A DNA stretch of 15,759 bases, from NCBI GenBank assembly GCA_029256645.1, contig JAQSXM010000025.1, positions 1 through 15,759 of the forward strand, in the 5' to 3' direction. A model generated the notes under the pieces. It saw only the letters and a program-made list of their open reading frames with translations, ran no database searches and was not told where the DNA came from. A program made the translations under genes and the position numbers. Positions 6,171 to 14,245 of this stretch are shown piece after piece. Positions within the stretch are counted from its first letter, which is position 1. Every line of letters begins with the position of its first letter. The DNA comes from Sporomusa sp. Lineage in GTDB: Bacteria > Bacillota_C > Negativicutes > Sporomusales > Sporomusaceae.

Positions 6171-8060
6171 TTGGGGAAACTGCTTGATGGCATTAATGGG
6201 CCACAAGACCTTAAAAGCCTTTCTTTGGGGCAATTAGAAAAGCTCGCCGGGGAAATCCGCGAGCTTCTTATACATACGGTGTCTGCTAACGGAGGGCACC
6301 TTGCACCTAATCTAGGTGTTGTTGAATTAACACTGGCTCTTCACAGAGCATTTGACAGTCCTAATGATAAATTTATTTGGGATGTGGGACACCAGGCATA
6401 CGTACATAAAATATTAACAGGCCGCCGAAACAAGTTTTCCACACTAAGGAAAACCGGCGGCATTAGCGGCTTCCCCAAAAGATGTGAAAGCCAACACGAT
6501 GTTTTTGGAGCCGGACACTCGAGTACCTCGATATCTTCAGCCTTAGGTGTAGCGCTGGCTCGTGATATATCAGGCGATAGTTATAATGTTGTCGGAGTGA
6601 TTGGAGATGGCTCACTTACCGGCGGGCAAGCATATGAAGCACTTAATCATGCCGGACACCTCAGTATAAATCTTACGGTTATCTTAAATGACAATGAGAT
6701 GTCTATAGCTAAGAATGTGGGCGCAATGTCAGAATATCTGGCAAAAATGCGTACCGCTCCTACGTATTCAAAAGTAAAGCATGATATTGAGTATTTACTG
6801 CGCCGGATTCCTGCGATAGGTGATAGTGTTGCTAAAACAGCAGAACGGGTAAAAGATAGTTTAAAATATTTCTTGGTGCCGGGAATGCTGTTTGAGGAAT
6901 TGGGATTTACCTATTTTGGGCCGATTGACGGCCATAATATTCCCTTAATTCTGGATGTTCTTGACAAAACGAAAAGCATTAAAGGCCCGGTACTTATTCA
7001 TTTACTTACGCAAAAAGGGAAAGGATATGCTCCTGCAGAATGTAATGCCGATAAGTTTCATGGTGTTGGGCCATTCTGCATTGAAACCGGGGAAGTAATA
7101 AAAACAGGGGGTGCCCCCTCCTATACCCAAGTGTTTGGTGATACATTGGTCAAACTGGCTGAGCAAAACCCTAATATTGTTGCAATTACGGCAGCTATGC
7201 CTGAGGGAACAGGGTTAAAAAATTTCTCAGCCAGATACCCTAAACGTTTTTTTGATGTGGGCATTGCCGAGCAACATGCCGTTACCTTAGCAGCAGGTAT
7301 GGCCACCCAGGGCAAGAGGCCGATAGTTGCCGTATATTCTACCTTTATGCAGCGCGGCTACGACCAGATACTGCACGATGTGTGCCTGCAAAATCTTCCG
7401 GTTATATTTATGTTAGACCGGGCCGGTATTGTTGGCGAAGATGGGGCAACTCACCATGGCGTCTTTGACTATTCCTTCTTACGCCACATTCCCAATATAG
7501 TTATTATGGCACCTAAAGACGAAGATGAGCTTCGGCATATGCTCTATACCGCTACTCAACTAAACGCACCTGTCGCTATTCGCTATCCTCGCGGCAATGG
7601 TCTTGGTGTAGAGTTAAAACCGGAGTTCACTAAAATTGAATTAGGAAAGGCAGAGGAACTCTTACCAGGGAAGGATGTCGTGTTTCTTGCAGTTGGAACA
7701 ATGGCTGAACCCTGTCGCAACGCCGCTACCCTTTTAGCAGAAAAACGTATTGTTGCAGGTGTAGTAAACGCACGATTTGTTAAACCCCTTGATGAGCAGA
7801 TTATCCGGCAACTGGCAAGGGATAAAGGTGTTATTATTACTGTTGAGGATAATGTGTTAGCTGGAGGATTTGGCTCAGCGGTACTTGAATATATTAATTC
7901 ACAGCACCTTAATTGGGTAAAAGTGTTACGTCTGGGGCTACCGGACAAGTATATTGAGCACGGGCCCCGCAATTATTTAATGGCCCAATACGGCTTAGAT
8001 CACCTGGGAATTGCGGCCAGTGCCGAAGCATTTATCCGGCAATTTGGTGTACGAAAATGA
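6171..8060 (+). CDS. dxs: 1-deoxy-D-xylulose-5-phosphate synthase
   Basis: Dxs is the thiamine-diphosphate enzyme that joins pyruvate and glyceraldehyde 3-phosphate in the first step of the MEP isoprenoid pathway. Visible are GGHLAPNLGVVELTLALH near the N-terminus, the ThDP/metal motif GDGSLTGGQAYEALNHAG through LNDNEMSI (about 145-179), DVGIAEQHAV with the catalytic Glu (about residue 367), and the transketolase C-terminal domain. An in-frame ATG at 6138 would add 11 residues but has no ribosome site; TTG 6171 has GGGGA (6159-6163) 7 nt upstream and gives the N-terminus expected from homologues (629 residues). The stop overlaps tlyA by ATGA. Together with ispA, it makes this a small isoprenoid cluster. 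Confidence 0.96.
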   Translation: MGKLLDGINGPQDLKSLSLGQLEKLAGEIRELLIHTVSANGGHLAPNLGVVELTLALHRAFDSPNDKFIWDVGHQAYVHKILTGRRNKFSTLRKTGGISGFPKRCESQHDVFGAGHSSTSISSALGVALARDISGDSYNVVGVIGDGSLTGGQAYEALNHAGHLSINLTVILNDNEMSIAKNVGAMSEYLAKMRTAPTYSKVKHDIEYLLRRIPAIGDSVAKTAERVKDSLKYFLVPGMLFEELGFTYFGPIDGHNIPLILDVLDKTKSIKGPVLIHLLTQKGKGYAPAECNADKFHGVGPFCIETGEVIKTGGAPSYTQVFGDTLVKLAEQNPNIVAITAAMPEGTGLKNFSARYPKRFFDVGIAEQHAVTLAAGMATQGKRPIVAVYSTFMQRGYDQILHDVCLQNLPVIFMLDRAGIVGEDGATHHGVFDYSFLRHIPNIVIMAPKDEDELRHMLYTATQLNAPVAIRYPRGNGLGVELKPEFTKIELGKAEELLPGKDVVFLAVGTMAEPCRNAATLLAEKRIVAGVVNARFVKPLDEQIIRQLARDKGVIITVEDNVLAGGFGSAVLEYINSQHLNWVKVLRLGLPDKYIEHGPRNYLMAQYGLDHLGIAASAEAFIRQFGVRK

Positions 8061-8875
8061 CAGGATCACGTGCAAAAGAGCGTCTTGATGTCCTATTAGT
8101 CGAAAAAGGATTGGCCACCAGCCGTGAACGGGCCAAGGCCTATATTATGGCTGGACTGGTAACTGTTAATGGCCAAAAAACAGATAAAGCCGGAACTGTT
8201 GTAGCTGTCACCGCTCATATAGCTGTCCATGGGGACAGCATTGGCTATGTTAGCAGAGGCGGACTTAAACTGGCTAAAGCGCTTGATCAGTTTAGCATAG
8301 ACTTAAATGGCAAGGTAATGGCTGATGTGGGCGCATCAACTGGCGGGTTTACTGATTGCGCCCTGAAGAATGGTGTTGCTAAAGTATATGCCATTGATGT
8401 TGGTTACGGGCAATTAGCATGGTCACTTAGGACCGACGCCCGAGTAATAAACATGGAACGCACCAATATTCGCAATATAACATCAACCGATTTAGGTGAA
8501 TTATTAGATTTTATTTCAATTGATGTAGCCTTTATATCACTTGATAAAGTAGTGCCGGTAATAAAAACACTACTTGCCCCACACGGGGTAGTAGTAGCAC
8601 TTATTAAACCACAATTTGAGGCAGGGCGGGAAAAAGTAGGTAAAAAAGGTGTAGTCCGAGATCCTGCTGTTCATCGTGAAGTTATTAACAATGTCGTAAA
8701 TATGGCTGGCTTACTCTCCCTGGTGCCTTTAGGACTGACTTTCTCTCCAGTTAAAGGGCCAGAGGGCAACATTGAATATCTTTTATATCTGGCAAATTAT
8801 CCGGCCGATGCTGCAGTAGACGAGGCAAGTATTGCTGCCGTAGTCGCTGACGCCCATGCCAATTTAACGGGATGA
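8057..8875 (+). CDS. tlyA: TlyA family rRNA (cytidine-2'-O)-methyltransferase / hemolysin-like
   Basis: TlyA proteins combine an S4 RNA-binding domain with an FtsJ/RrmJ-type SAM methyltransferase and in mycobacteria 2'-O-methylate cytidines of 16S and 23S rRNA; the hemolysin name is historical. The 272-residue protein shows the S4 domain (about 8-65, RLDVLLVEKGLATSRERAKAY), the linker YVSRGGLKL (64-72), SAM motif DVGASTGGFTD (90-100), SIDVAFISL (154-162) and LIKPQFEAGR (182-191). The candidate catalytic set K71, D156 and K184 is retained, with a Glu in the later PEGNIEYL segment. It starts at ATG 8057, overlapping the dxs stop. The dxs-tlyA-nadK-argR-recN order is conserved in clostridia. Whether it modifies one or both rRNAs here is unknown. 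Confidence 0.92.
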   Translation: MTGSRAKERLDVLLVEKGLATSRERAKAYIMAGLVTVNGQKTDKAGTVVAVTAHIAVHGDSIGYVSRGGLKLAKALDQFSIDLNGKVMADVGASTGGFTDCALKNGVAKVYAIDVGYGQLAWSLRTDARVINMERTNIRNITSTDLGELLDFISIDVAFISLDKVVPVIKTLLAPHGVVVALIKPQFEAGREKVGKKGVVRDPAVHREVINNVVNMAGLLSLVPLGLTFSPVKGPEGNIEYLLYLANYPADAAVDEASIAAVVADAHANLTG

Positions 8876-8889
8876 CGGAGGAATACGGC

Positions 8890-9756
8890 GTGTTGACTGT
8901 AGGGCTGTTTCCCAACACAAAAAAACAAAGTATTAGTACAGTGTTGGGCTGGATTGTGCAGTATTTTAAGGAACATAATGTACGAGTGGTGTTACCGGAA
9001 GATGCTGCTTTGGAACTTAAATGTACTAATTTAGCTGGCAAACTGGAATGTGTCAAAAATGATATTACATTGGGAATTACCTTAGGCGGTGATGGAACAC
9101 TCTTAAATACCGCCCGGGAGATTGCTCCTTTCGGTATCCCTGTCTGTGGAGTAAACATGGGCAATCTTGGATTTTTAACTGAGATTGAAGTGCCTGATCT
9201 AAGTACTGCGTTAGACAGGCTGGTACGTGGTGATTATTACATTGAAGAACGCCTCATGCTGGATGCCGTTGTTATCCGCGATGGGAGCCCTATTTACATT
9301 TCACCGGCACTCAATGATATTGTTGTTGCTAAAGGCGGATTTTCACGTATGATAAAATTAAAGTTGTTTATTGATGAAGAACTCACTGCCGACTATCCTG
9401 CCGATGGATTAATCATTGCTACTTCAACCGGTTCAACAGGCTATTCTTTGTCTTCAGGCGGACCCATTATTAACCCTAAGCTGAAAGTGATTGTTATTAC
9501 ACCTATTTGTCCTCATACACTGCATTCGCGTGCATTGGTCATTTCTGAGCATGAAGAGATAAAAGTACGGATGCAGGCAACACATGACGATATTGTCCTT
9601 ACCGTAGATGGCCAAGCAGTATATAGCCTTTTGCCGGATGATACGGTAGTTGTCCGACGCTCGCCATTTCGTGCTCGCTTTATCCGTTTTACCGGCAAGA
9701 GCTATTATGAAACATTGCGAACTAAACTACGAGGCGGTCGAGATGCAAACTGCTAA
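8890..9756 (+). CDS. nadK: NAD kinase
   Basis: NadK phosphorylates NAD to NADP, using ATP or polyphosphate depending on the enzyme. The protein (288 residues from GTG 8890) has the N-terminal LTVGLFPNTKK, the GGDGT motif (66-70) with LLNTARE, NMGNLGFLTE (89-98), and the second-domain signature ADGLIIATSTGSTGYSLSSGGPI. I chose GTG 8890 because GGAGG (8877-8881) is 8 nt upstream and the protein then begins as homologues do. The alternative ATG 8872 overlaps the tlyA stop but has no ribosome site. The last 14 nt overlap the following methyltransferase gene. Confidence 0.95.
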   Translation: MLTVGLFPNTKKQSISTVLGWIVQYFKEHNVRVVLPEDAALELKCTNLAGKLECVKNDITLGITLGGDGTLLNTAREIAPFGIPVCGVNMGNLGFLTEIEVPDLSTALDRLVRGDYYIEERLMLDAVVIRDGSPIYISPALNDIVVAKGGFSRMIKLKLFIDEELTADYPADGLIIATSTGSTGYSLSSGGPIINPKLKVIVITPICPHTLHSRALVISEHEEIKVRMQATHDDIVLTVDGQAVYSLLPDDTVVVRRSPFRARFIRFTGKSYYETLRTKLRGGRDANC

Positions 9757-10309
9757 TGCAGTTGTAATGGCCCAACGATTCATAAAACCTAAACTTCTCA
9801 CTGCTAGTCTCGTTGTTGATGCCACTGCCGGTAATGGTAAAGATACTTTGTTTCTAGCAGATAGTACACCCAATACAACAGTTGTCTGGGCTTTTGACAT
9901 TCAGGCTCAGGCTCTTACTAAAACAAATGAGTTGCTTACTAAGCATAAGCTAGCTGATAAGGTGCACCTTGTTTTAGATAGTCACGCCCATATGCACCAG
10001 TATATTAAGCAGCCGGTAGATGCAGCAATGTTCAATCTGGGATATTTGCCAGGAGGAGATCATGAAGTAAGTACATCCTCAGAGACTACGATACAAGCGG
10101 TCTCCCAAACGTTGCAATTACTCAGACCAGAAGGGCTGATTACTATCGTCGCCTATCCCGGATATGAGCATGGCAGGGTGGAGCTCCAAGACATACTCCA
10201 TTATTTTACAAGCTTAAGTCAAAAAGAATTTACTGTTGCCTGCTGGTCAATAGTAAATCAAAAGAATTCTCCGCCAATTTTATATTTAATCGAAAAAAAT
10301 GAGGAGTGA
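9743..10309 (+). CDS. mnmM: Class I SAM-dependent methyltransferase, MnmM/YtqB-like
   Basis: The 188-residue protein belongs to the family once called putative rRNA methylase (B. subtilis YtqB), reported to be MnmM, which methylates the aminomethyl group of nm5(s2)U34 in tRNA. The SAM-binding motif DATAGNGKDT (26-35), acidic loop FDIQ (51-54), FNLGYLPGGDH (97-107) and the AYPGYEHGRVE segment (137-147) are family hallmarks. GAGG (9731-9734), inside nadK, precedes ATG 9743; a TTG-initiated longer frame from 9650 lies within nadK and is unlikely. Its end overlaps the argR ribosome site. The family call is strong; the tRNA substrate is taken from the family, not from this sequence. Confidence 0.82.
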   Translation: MQTANAVVMAQRFIKPKLLTASLVVDATAGNGKDTLFLADSTPNTTVVWAFDIQAQALTKTNELLTKHKLADKVHLVLDSHAHMHQYIKQPVDAAMFNLGYLPGGDHEVSTSSETTIQAVSQTLQLLRPEGLITIVAYPGYEHGRVELQDILHYFTSLSQKEFTVACWSIVNQKNSPPILYLIEKNEE

Positions 10310-10314
10310 ATAGC

Positions 10315-10785
10315 TTGAAGGCTCTGCGTCACTCAAAGACTAAAGAAATCATTGACCGATATATAATTGAAACTCAGGAAGACTTGGCAGAGGCGTTGAG
10401 TAAGCACGGTATTGATGTTACTCAGGCAACCGTTTCGCGTGATATTAAAGAGCTTATGCTTATTAAGGTTCCTACCGGCGATGGCCGGTATCGTTATGCG
10501 TTTCCGCCCGAGCAGAATATTATTATGTCGCAGGCCCGTTTGGAGCGTACCTTTCAGGACTCTATCGTAGCAATTGACTTTAGTCAAAATATTGTCGTTC
10601 TCCGAACCCTACCAGGCATTGCTCAGGCTGTTGCTTATGCAATTGATTATGTAAAATGGCCCGAGATTATTGGCACAGTGGCCGGTGATGATACTATTTT
10701 TGTATTAGTAAAACCTATGGATGCTGTCCCACAAGTTATTGCTAAATTCCGATCGCTCATGGGTAGTGGAATAGGCGTGGTTTGA
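10315..10785 (+). CDS. argR: Arginine repressor ArgR/AhrC
   Basis: ArgR senses L-arginine as a hexamer, represses arginine synthesis and in bacilli activates catabolism. The 156-residue protein has the winged helix-turn-helix with IETQEDLAEALSKHGIDVTQATVSRDIKEL (18-47), including the recognition helix QATVSRDIKEL, and the C-terminal arginine-binding oligomerisation domain with AGDDT (about 123-127). I chose TTG 10315 because AGGAG (10302-10306) is 8 nt upstream; the in-frame GTG at 10306 lies within that ribosome site. It overlaps the end of mnmM's ribosome region and is followed by recN after 12 nt, the classic argR-recN pair of Firmicutes. No clear ARG box is visible in front of it. Confidence 0.95.
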   Translation: MKALRHSKTKEIIDRYIIETQEDLAEALSKHGIDVTQATVSRDIKELMLIKVPTGDGRYRYAFPPEQNIIMSQARLERTFQDSIVAIDFSQNIVVLRTLPGIAQAVAYAIDYVKWPEIIGTVAGDDTIFVLVKPMDAVPQVIAKFRSLMGSGIGVV

Positions 10786-10797
10786 GGAGAGGTAATC

Positions 10798-12513
10798 ATG
10801 TTAAAGTCACTTACTGTCATCAATTTTGCGCTTATTGATAAAGCGCATATTGAATTTGTGCCTGGCCTCAATATCCTGACTGGAGAAACAGGGGCGGGCA
10901 AGTCTATTTTAATTGATGCTTTGTCAGCTATTATTGGCGGCAGAGCCTCTGGAGACTCTATCCGTTCAGGAACTGATCATTTTCGCATAGAGGCAGTTTT
11001 TGACATAACAGGTGTAGGTTCTCTGCAAGACTTTCTGGATGAACAGGGAATTATCGGTGAAGATGATGGTACCGTAATTATTGCCCGACGTTTGAGCAAG
11101 CATGGGAAGAATTCTATTCATATCAATGGATGCCAGGTCACACTGAGCATTTTGCGGCAAATTTGTGAAAAACTTGTGGATATGCACGGCCAGCATGAAA
11201 ATCAAGCGCTATTAAAACCTGAAACCCATTTGGCACTCACAGATGCTTTTGCAGCCAGCATTAAATCTAAACTTGGCCAATATCGCCAGACATTCAAAGC
11301 TTGGCAAGAAGTTAAAAACAAGCTAGTAGCGCTAACCCAGGATTCACGTGAACGTATGCAGCGCGAAGAGATGCTCACCTGGCAAACACAGGAGATTGCT
11401 GCTGCAGCGTTAGTTCCAGATGAAGAGGAAAAGCTGGAAAGCCAGATTAGAGTGCTGGCTAATGCTGAGAAAATTATTAACTCTGTATCCCGTTCTTACA
11501 TGTTATTGAGTCAGGGTAATAAAGGCTTTAATGGGATTATAGCCTGTCTTGCTGATATTAAGCGGGATCTTGAATTAGCTGCCCGCTTTGATGAGACAAT
11601 TAATCAGCAGTTGGGAGTTGTGACTGAATCCCTTTACCAATTAGAAGAAACCATGGGTGAGCTTAGGGATTACCGTGAGAATATAGATTTTAATCCCGCC
11701 AAATTAGCTAAACTCGAAGATCGACTTGATGTAATCCATAAACTGAAAAAAAAATATGGAGCAACAGTTAAAGAGATATTAGCTTATTATGAGCGTGCAG
11801 CAGAGGAACTTGCGGCAATTACGCATTATGATGAGAGTGTAAGTAAGCTTGAGCAGCAAGAGTGCGAGCACAAGCTACAAGTAGAGAAACTTGCTAGCGA
11901 AATTGATAAGCTCAGGCAGCTGGCCGGACAAGAAATGGGGCAGCAAATATCAGCCCATCTGGCGGATTTGGGAATGTCAAAGGCGCAATTTATCGTCGAT
12001 ATTAAACGCAATAAGCATTATTCTGCAACTGGTGCCAATGATGTTGTTTTTCTGTTTTCAGCCAATCCAGGTGAAGAACCCCGCTTATTACATAAAATTG
12101 CATCAGGTGGTGAGTTGTCGCGAATTGCTTTAGCGATAAAAACGGTATGCTCAGAACGTGACGAAACTACGACAATGGTATTTGATGAAGTTGATGCTGG
12201 CATTGGCGGACAGACAGCACAAAAGGTAGCTGAAAAAATTGCCAGGATTGCTTCATTTGACAAACAGGTTTTATGTATTACCCATCTACCACAAATTGCT
12301 TCGATGGCTGACTGCCATATTTATATCGAAAAAATTATTGAAGATGAACGGACAATGACTCAAGTAACCCGGCTAACCCCTGATGCTCAATTGAAGGAAT
12401 TAGCCAGAATGGCCTCTGGTGATATAACACAACTTTCCATTGATAATGCAGCACAGATGTTAGAAACGTCAATGAAAAAAAAAGCAAATTGGAAATATAA
12501 AGCGCAAGCGTGA
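10798..12513 (+). CDS. recN: DNA repair protein RecN
   Basis: RecN is an SMC-like ATPase recruited early to double-strand breaks. At 571 residues it is of normal length. The N-terminal half carries the Walker A motif GETGAGKS (29-36) and a Q-loop region with MHGQHENQALL; the middle (about 160-390) is rich in charged, coiled-coil-type helices with KLKKKYG; the C-terminal half has the ABC signature ASGGELSRIALAIK (435-448) and Walker B VFDEVDAGIGG (461-471) followed by CITHLPQIA. AGGAGAGG (10785-10792) is 5 nt before ATG 10798. I see no LexA box, as expected for an internal operon gene. A strong terminator covers the stop codon, so the dxs-to-recN unit ends here. Confidence 0.96.
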   Translation: MLKSLTVINFALIDKAHIEFVPGLNILTGETGAGKSILIDALSAIIGGRASGDSIRSGTDHFRIEAVFDITGVGSLQDFLDEQGIIGEDDGTVIIARRLSKHGKNSIHINGCQVTLSILRQICEKLVDMHGQHENQALLKPETHLALTDAFAASIKSKLGQYRQTFKAWQEVKNKLVALTQDSRERMQREEMLTWQTQEIAAAALVPDEEEKLESQIRVLANAEKIINSVSRSYMLLSQGNKGFNGIIACLADIKRDLELAARFDETINQQLGVVTESLYQLEETMGELRDYRENIDFNPAKLAKLEDRLDVIHKLKKKYGATVKEILAYYERAAEELAAITHYDESVSKLEQQECEHKLQVEKLASEIDKLRQLAGQEMGQQISAHLADLGMSKAQFIVDIKRNKHYSATGANDVVFLFSANPGEEPRLLHKIASGGELSRIALAIKTVCSERDETTTMVFDEVDAGIGGQTAQKVAEKIARIASFDKQVLCITHLPQIASMADCHIYIEKIIEDERTMTQVTRLTPDAQLKELARMASGDITQLSIDNAAQMLETSMKKKANWKYKAQA

Positions 12514-12532
12514 GCTTGCGCTATTTTTATTT
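12501..12532 (+). terminator. Strong intrinsic terminator overlapping the recN stop codon
   Basis: AGCGCAAGC (12501-12509) pairs perfectly with GCTTGCGCT (12514-12522) around a GTGA loop (GNRA type in RNA), followed by ATTTTTATTT (12523-12532). The left arm encodes the last recN residues and the TGA stop (12511-12513) lies in the loop. Confidence 0.9.
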
Positions 12533-12703
12533 ACGAGAAGGGTCAAAATCAGCTTCCAAGGCAATAAATGCTAATAATTCCGGAATAATCCCCTTTAAAT
12601 TCGGGAAACTCTAAGTTTGCAACCGGTTGAACAAAAAATAATTTAAATGAAAGGCTGAGTGGCAAATTTGGGAAGAATGTAATAGGGAGTGATGGAAGAA
12701 AAC
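12533..12703 (+). other. AT-rich intergenic region before spoIVB
   Basis: No gene is visible in these 171 bases. Two perfect 10-bp palindromes are present, ATTCCGGAAT (12577-12586) and CAACCGGTTG (12620-12629). In B. subtilis spoIVB is read by the forespore factors sigma-F and sigma-G, so a promoter is expected here, but I found no convincing match to either consensus. Confidence 0.4.
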
Positions 12704-14116
12704 ATGAGAAGATTTAATCGGCTATTGAGTAGCAAGCTGATTTGGGCAATATTGATTATCAGCGCAATCTTTGCATTTTGTCTTTCTCCCCAATTCCGAA
12801 GTATTTACGGTCTTCCCGTGCATATCCGGATTATTGAAGGTGAGTCGGCACTATTTGATGTGAATTTTCCGCTTACCGTTTCTGTCAAGCATGATGATGA
12901 CAGTATTCGCGTACAAACGTACGAGTCATTGCCAATTATTGCATTATCACGGCCGGTATCACTTGAACCTGTCAAACTTGGGCAATCAACTGTAGAGTTT
13001 AAGTTGTTCGGAATAATACCATTCCGTACTGTCCAGGTGGATGTGCTGCCACCAATTAAGTTGATTCCAGGCGGTCACTCCATTGGTGTAATGCTCAGAT
13101 CGCAAGGCGTTATTGTTGTCGGGAATTCACCAGTACTCAATATGCAGGGGCAATATGTCACTCCAGCCAAAGATGCCGGGATAACAGTAGGGGATGTTAT
13201 TATTAGTATTAATGGCATTCCTGTACAAAGCGATACACAAGTAGCCGAAATTATCGATGACAGTGGTAAAAACAACCGAGATATTGATGTTTTGATTAAG
13301 CGTATGGAAGGTCAACAGCATATTAATGTATCACCGACGTTATGCCATGATACCAAACGTTATCGAATTGGCTTGTTTGTACGCGACAGTGCAGCAGGTG
13401 TTGGAACACTGTCTTTTTATGAACCCGAATCAAAAATTTACGGGGCTCTAGGTCATATTATTACTGACAGTGATACTAATCAGCCCATTGATTGCGACCA
13501 AGGCAAAATTGTACTTGCCACAGTCTCAGGAATTCAACATGGTACCAGAGGCCATCCTGGTGAAAAAATAGGTGTTTTTATTGAAGAAGATCAACTACTA
13601 GGACATATCAGTAAAAATACCCCCTTCGGAATTTACGGTGAACTAAGTTCTACATTACCCAATGAGAAATATCCGCAGGCCATTCCAATAGCCTCTATGA
13701 GCCAGGTTCAAGTGGGACCTGCGGAAATGCTGACAGTAGTTGACGGCCAGGCAATTGAACAGTTTAGTATTGAGATCCAAAAAGTCAATCTACAAGAAAC
13801 GCCGGAAAGTAAAGGATTAGTGATTAAAGTAACTGACCCGAGATTAATTGAAAAAACAGGCGGTATTGTTCAGGGAATGAGTGGCAGTCCAATTATCCAA
13901 AACGGTAAAATAGTCGGTGCCGTGACCCATGTTTTTGTGCATGATCCAACAAGCGGTTATGGCTGCTTCGTTGATTGGATGCTTATGGAAAGTGGGATAA
14001 TTCCCAAAAAAGAACGCCATTCTGCCAGAAAACTATTTACGTTTTCTGGCAGTTTTTTTGTACTTATAAAGAAGTATATTAAAACTACTTGTCACAATCT
14101 AAGGCTATATATATAA
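12704..14116 (+). CDS. spoIVB: SpoIVB peptidase (S55), sporulation signalling protease
   Basis: SpoIVB is made in the forespore, crosses the inner membrane and cleaves SpoIVFA to trigger pro-sigma-K processing in the mother cell. The protein has an N-terminal membrane anchor (about 9-28), a PDZ domain (about 125-205, with GVMLRSQGVIVVG and AGITVGDVIISINGIPV), and the S55 domain with GALGHII (His251), Asp378 and GMSGSP (Ser393). The spacings, 127 from His to Asp and 15 from Asp to Ser, equal those of the B. subtilis triad. Start is uncertain: ATG 12704 has GGAAG (12694-12698) upstream; ATG 12692 and GTG 12689 are alternatives. The homologous end falls near residue 441, but this frame runs about 29 residues further, through a strong terminator, to a stop at 14114. 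Confidence 0.92.
   Translation: MRRFNRLLSSKLIWAILIISAIFAFCLSPQFRSIYGLPVHIRIIEGESALFDVNFPLTVSVKHDDDSIRVQTYESLPIIALSRPVSLEPVKLGQSTVEFKLFGIIPFRTVQVDVLPPIKLIPGGHSIGVMLRSQGVIVVGNSPVLNMQGQYVTPAKDAGITVGDVIISINGIPVQSDTQVAEIIDDSGKNNRDIDVLIKRMEGQQHINVSPTLCHDTKRYRIGLFVRDSAAGVGTLSFYEPESKIYGALGHIITDSDTNQPIDCDQGKIVLATVSGIQHGTRGHPGEKIGVFIEEDQLLGHISKNTPFGIYGELSSTLPNEKYPQAIPIASMSQVQVGPAEMLTVVDGQAIEQFSIEIQKVNLQETPESKGLVIKVTDPRLIEKTGGIVQGMSGSPIIQNGKIVGAVTHVFVHDPTSGYGCFVDWMLMESGIIPKKERHSARKLFTFSGSFFVLIKKYIKTTCHNLRLYI
14022..14059 (+). terminator. Strong intrinsic terminator located inside the spoIVB reading frame
   Basis: CTGCCAGAAAAC (14022-14033) pairs perfectly with GTTTTCTGGCAG (14041-14052), a 12-bp stem with a 7-nt loop, followed by seven T residues (14053-14059). 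The spoIVB stop codon is 55 nt downstream, so transcripts that end here would have no in-frame stop. Confidence 0.9.
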
Positions 14117-14172
14117 TTAAGATAAGATTCACATTTTTATAAAAAATAAAATGGATTCTTTTTCCAAACAAG

Positions 14173-14208
14173 GAAGGAAATGGTGCAAGTTTGTCGAATA
14201 CATATAAT
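14173..14208 (+). promoter_or_regulatory. Sigma-H-type promoter of spo0A, with an adjacent TATAAT
   Basis: GAAGGAAAT (14173-14181) fits the sigma-H -35 pattern RnAGGAwWW, and GTCGAATAC (14193-14201) contains the -10 core GAAT with 11 nt between the elements, as in known sigma-H promoters. A TATAAT (14203-14208) also lies next to it but lacks a good -35. B. subtilis spo0A likewise has a sigma-H promoter. Confidence 0.6.
14191..14198 (+). promoter_or_regulatory. Spo0A-binding site (0A box) upstream of spo0A
   Basis: TTGTCGAA contains a perfect 0A box (TGTCGAA, consensus TGnCGAA). It overlaps the -10 of the sigma-H-type promoter and lies just upstream of TATAAT, 48 bp before the spo0A start. 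This suggests autoregulation, and the overlap with the -10 would fit repression, though part of the sequence is shared with the sigma-H -10 itself. Confidence 0.6.
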
Positions 14209-14245
14209 ATAGAGATATATACGATTTAGCAGGGAGAGGATTCCA

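Noticed and set aside
7583..7972. 129-codon open frame on the - strand inside dxs
   Set aside because: It is antisense to a clearly conserved enzyme gene, has no recognisable domain and an unnatural Ser/Arg/Pro-rich composition.
8751..9164. 137-codon open frame on the - strand across the tlyA-nadK junction
   Set aside because: It overlaps two well-supported genes, and its translation resembles no protein family.
9650..9742. Longer N-terminus for the mnmM-like gene starting at TTG 9650
   Set aside because: It would lie within nadK and lacks a ribosome site; homologues begin near ATG 9743.
10700..10797. LexA box in front of recN
   Set aside because: No sequence close to the Gram-positive SOS box is visible; recN appears to be read from upstream.
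12533..12691. Sigma-F or sigma-G promoter for spoIVB
   Set aside because: Several partial -35-like matches exist (such as TGAACA at 12628) but none has a matching -10 at the right distance.
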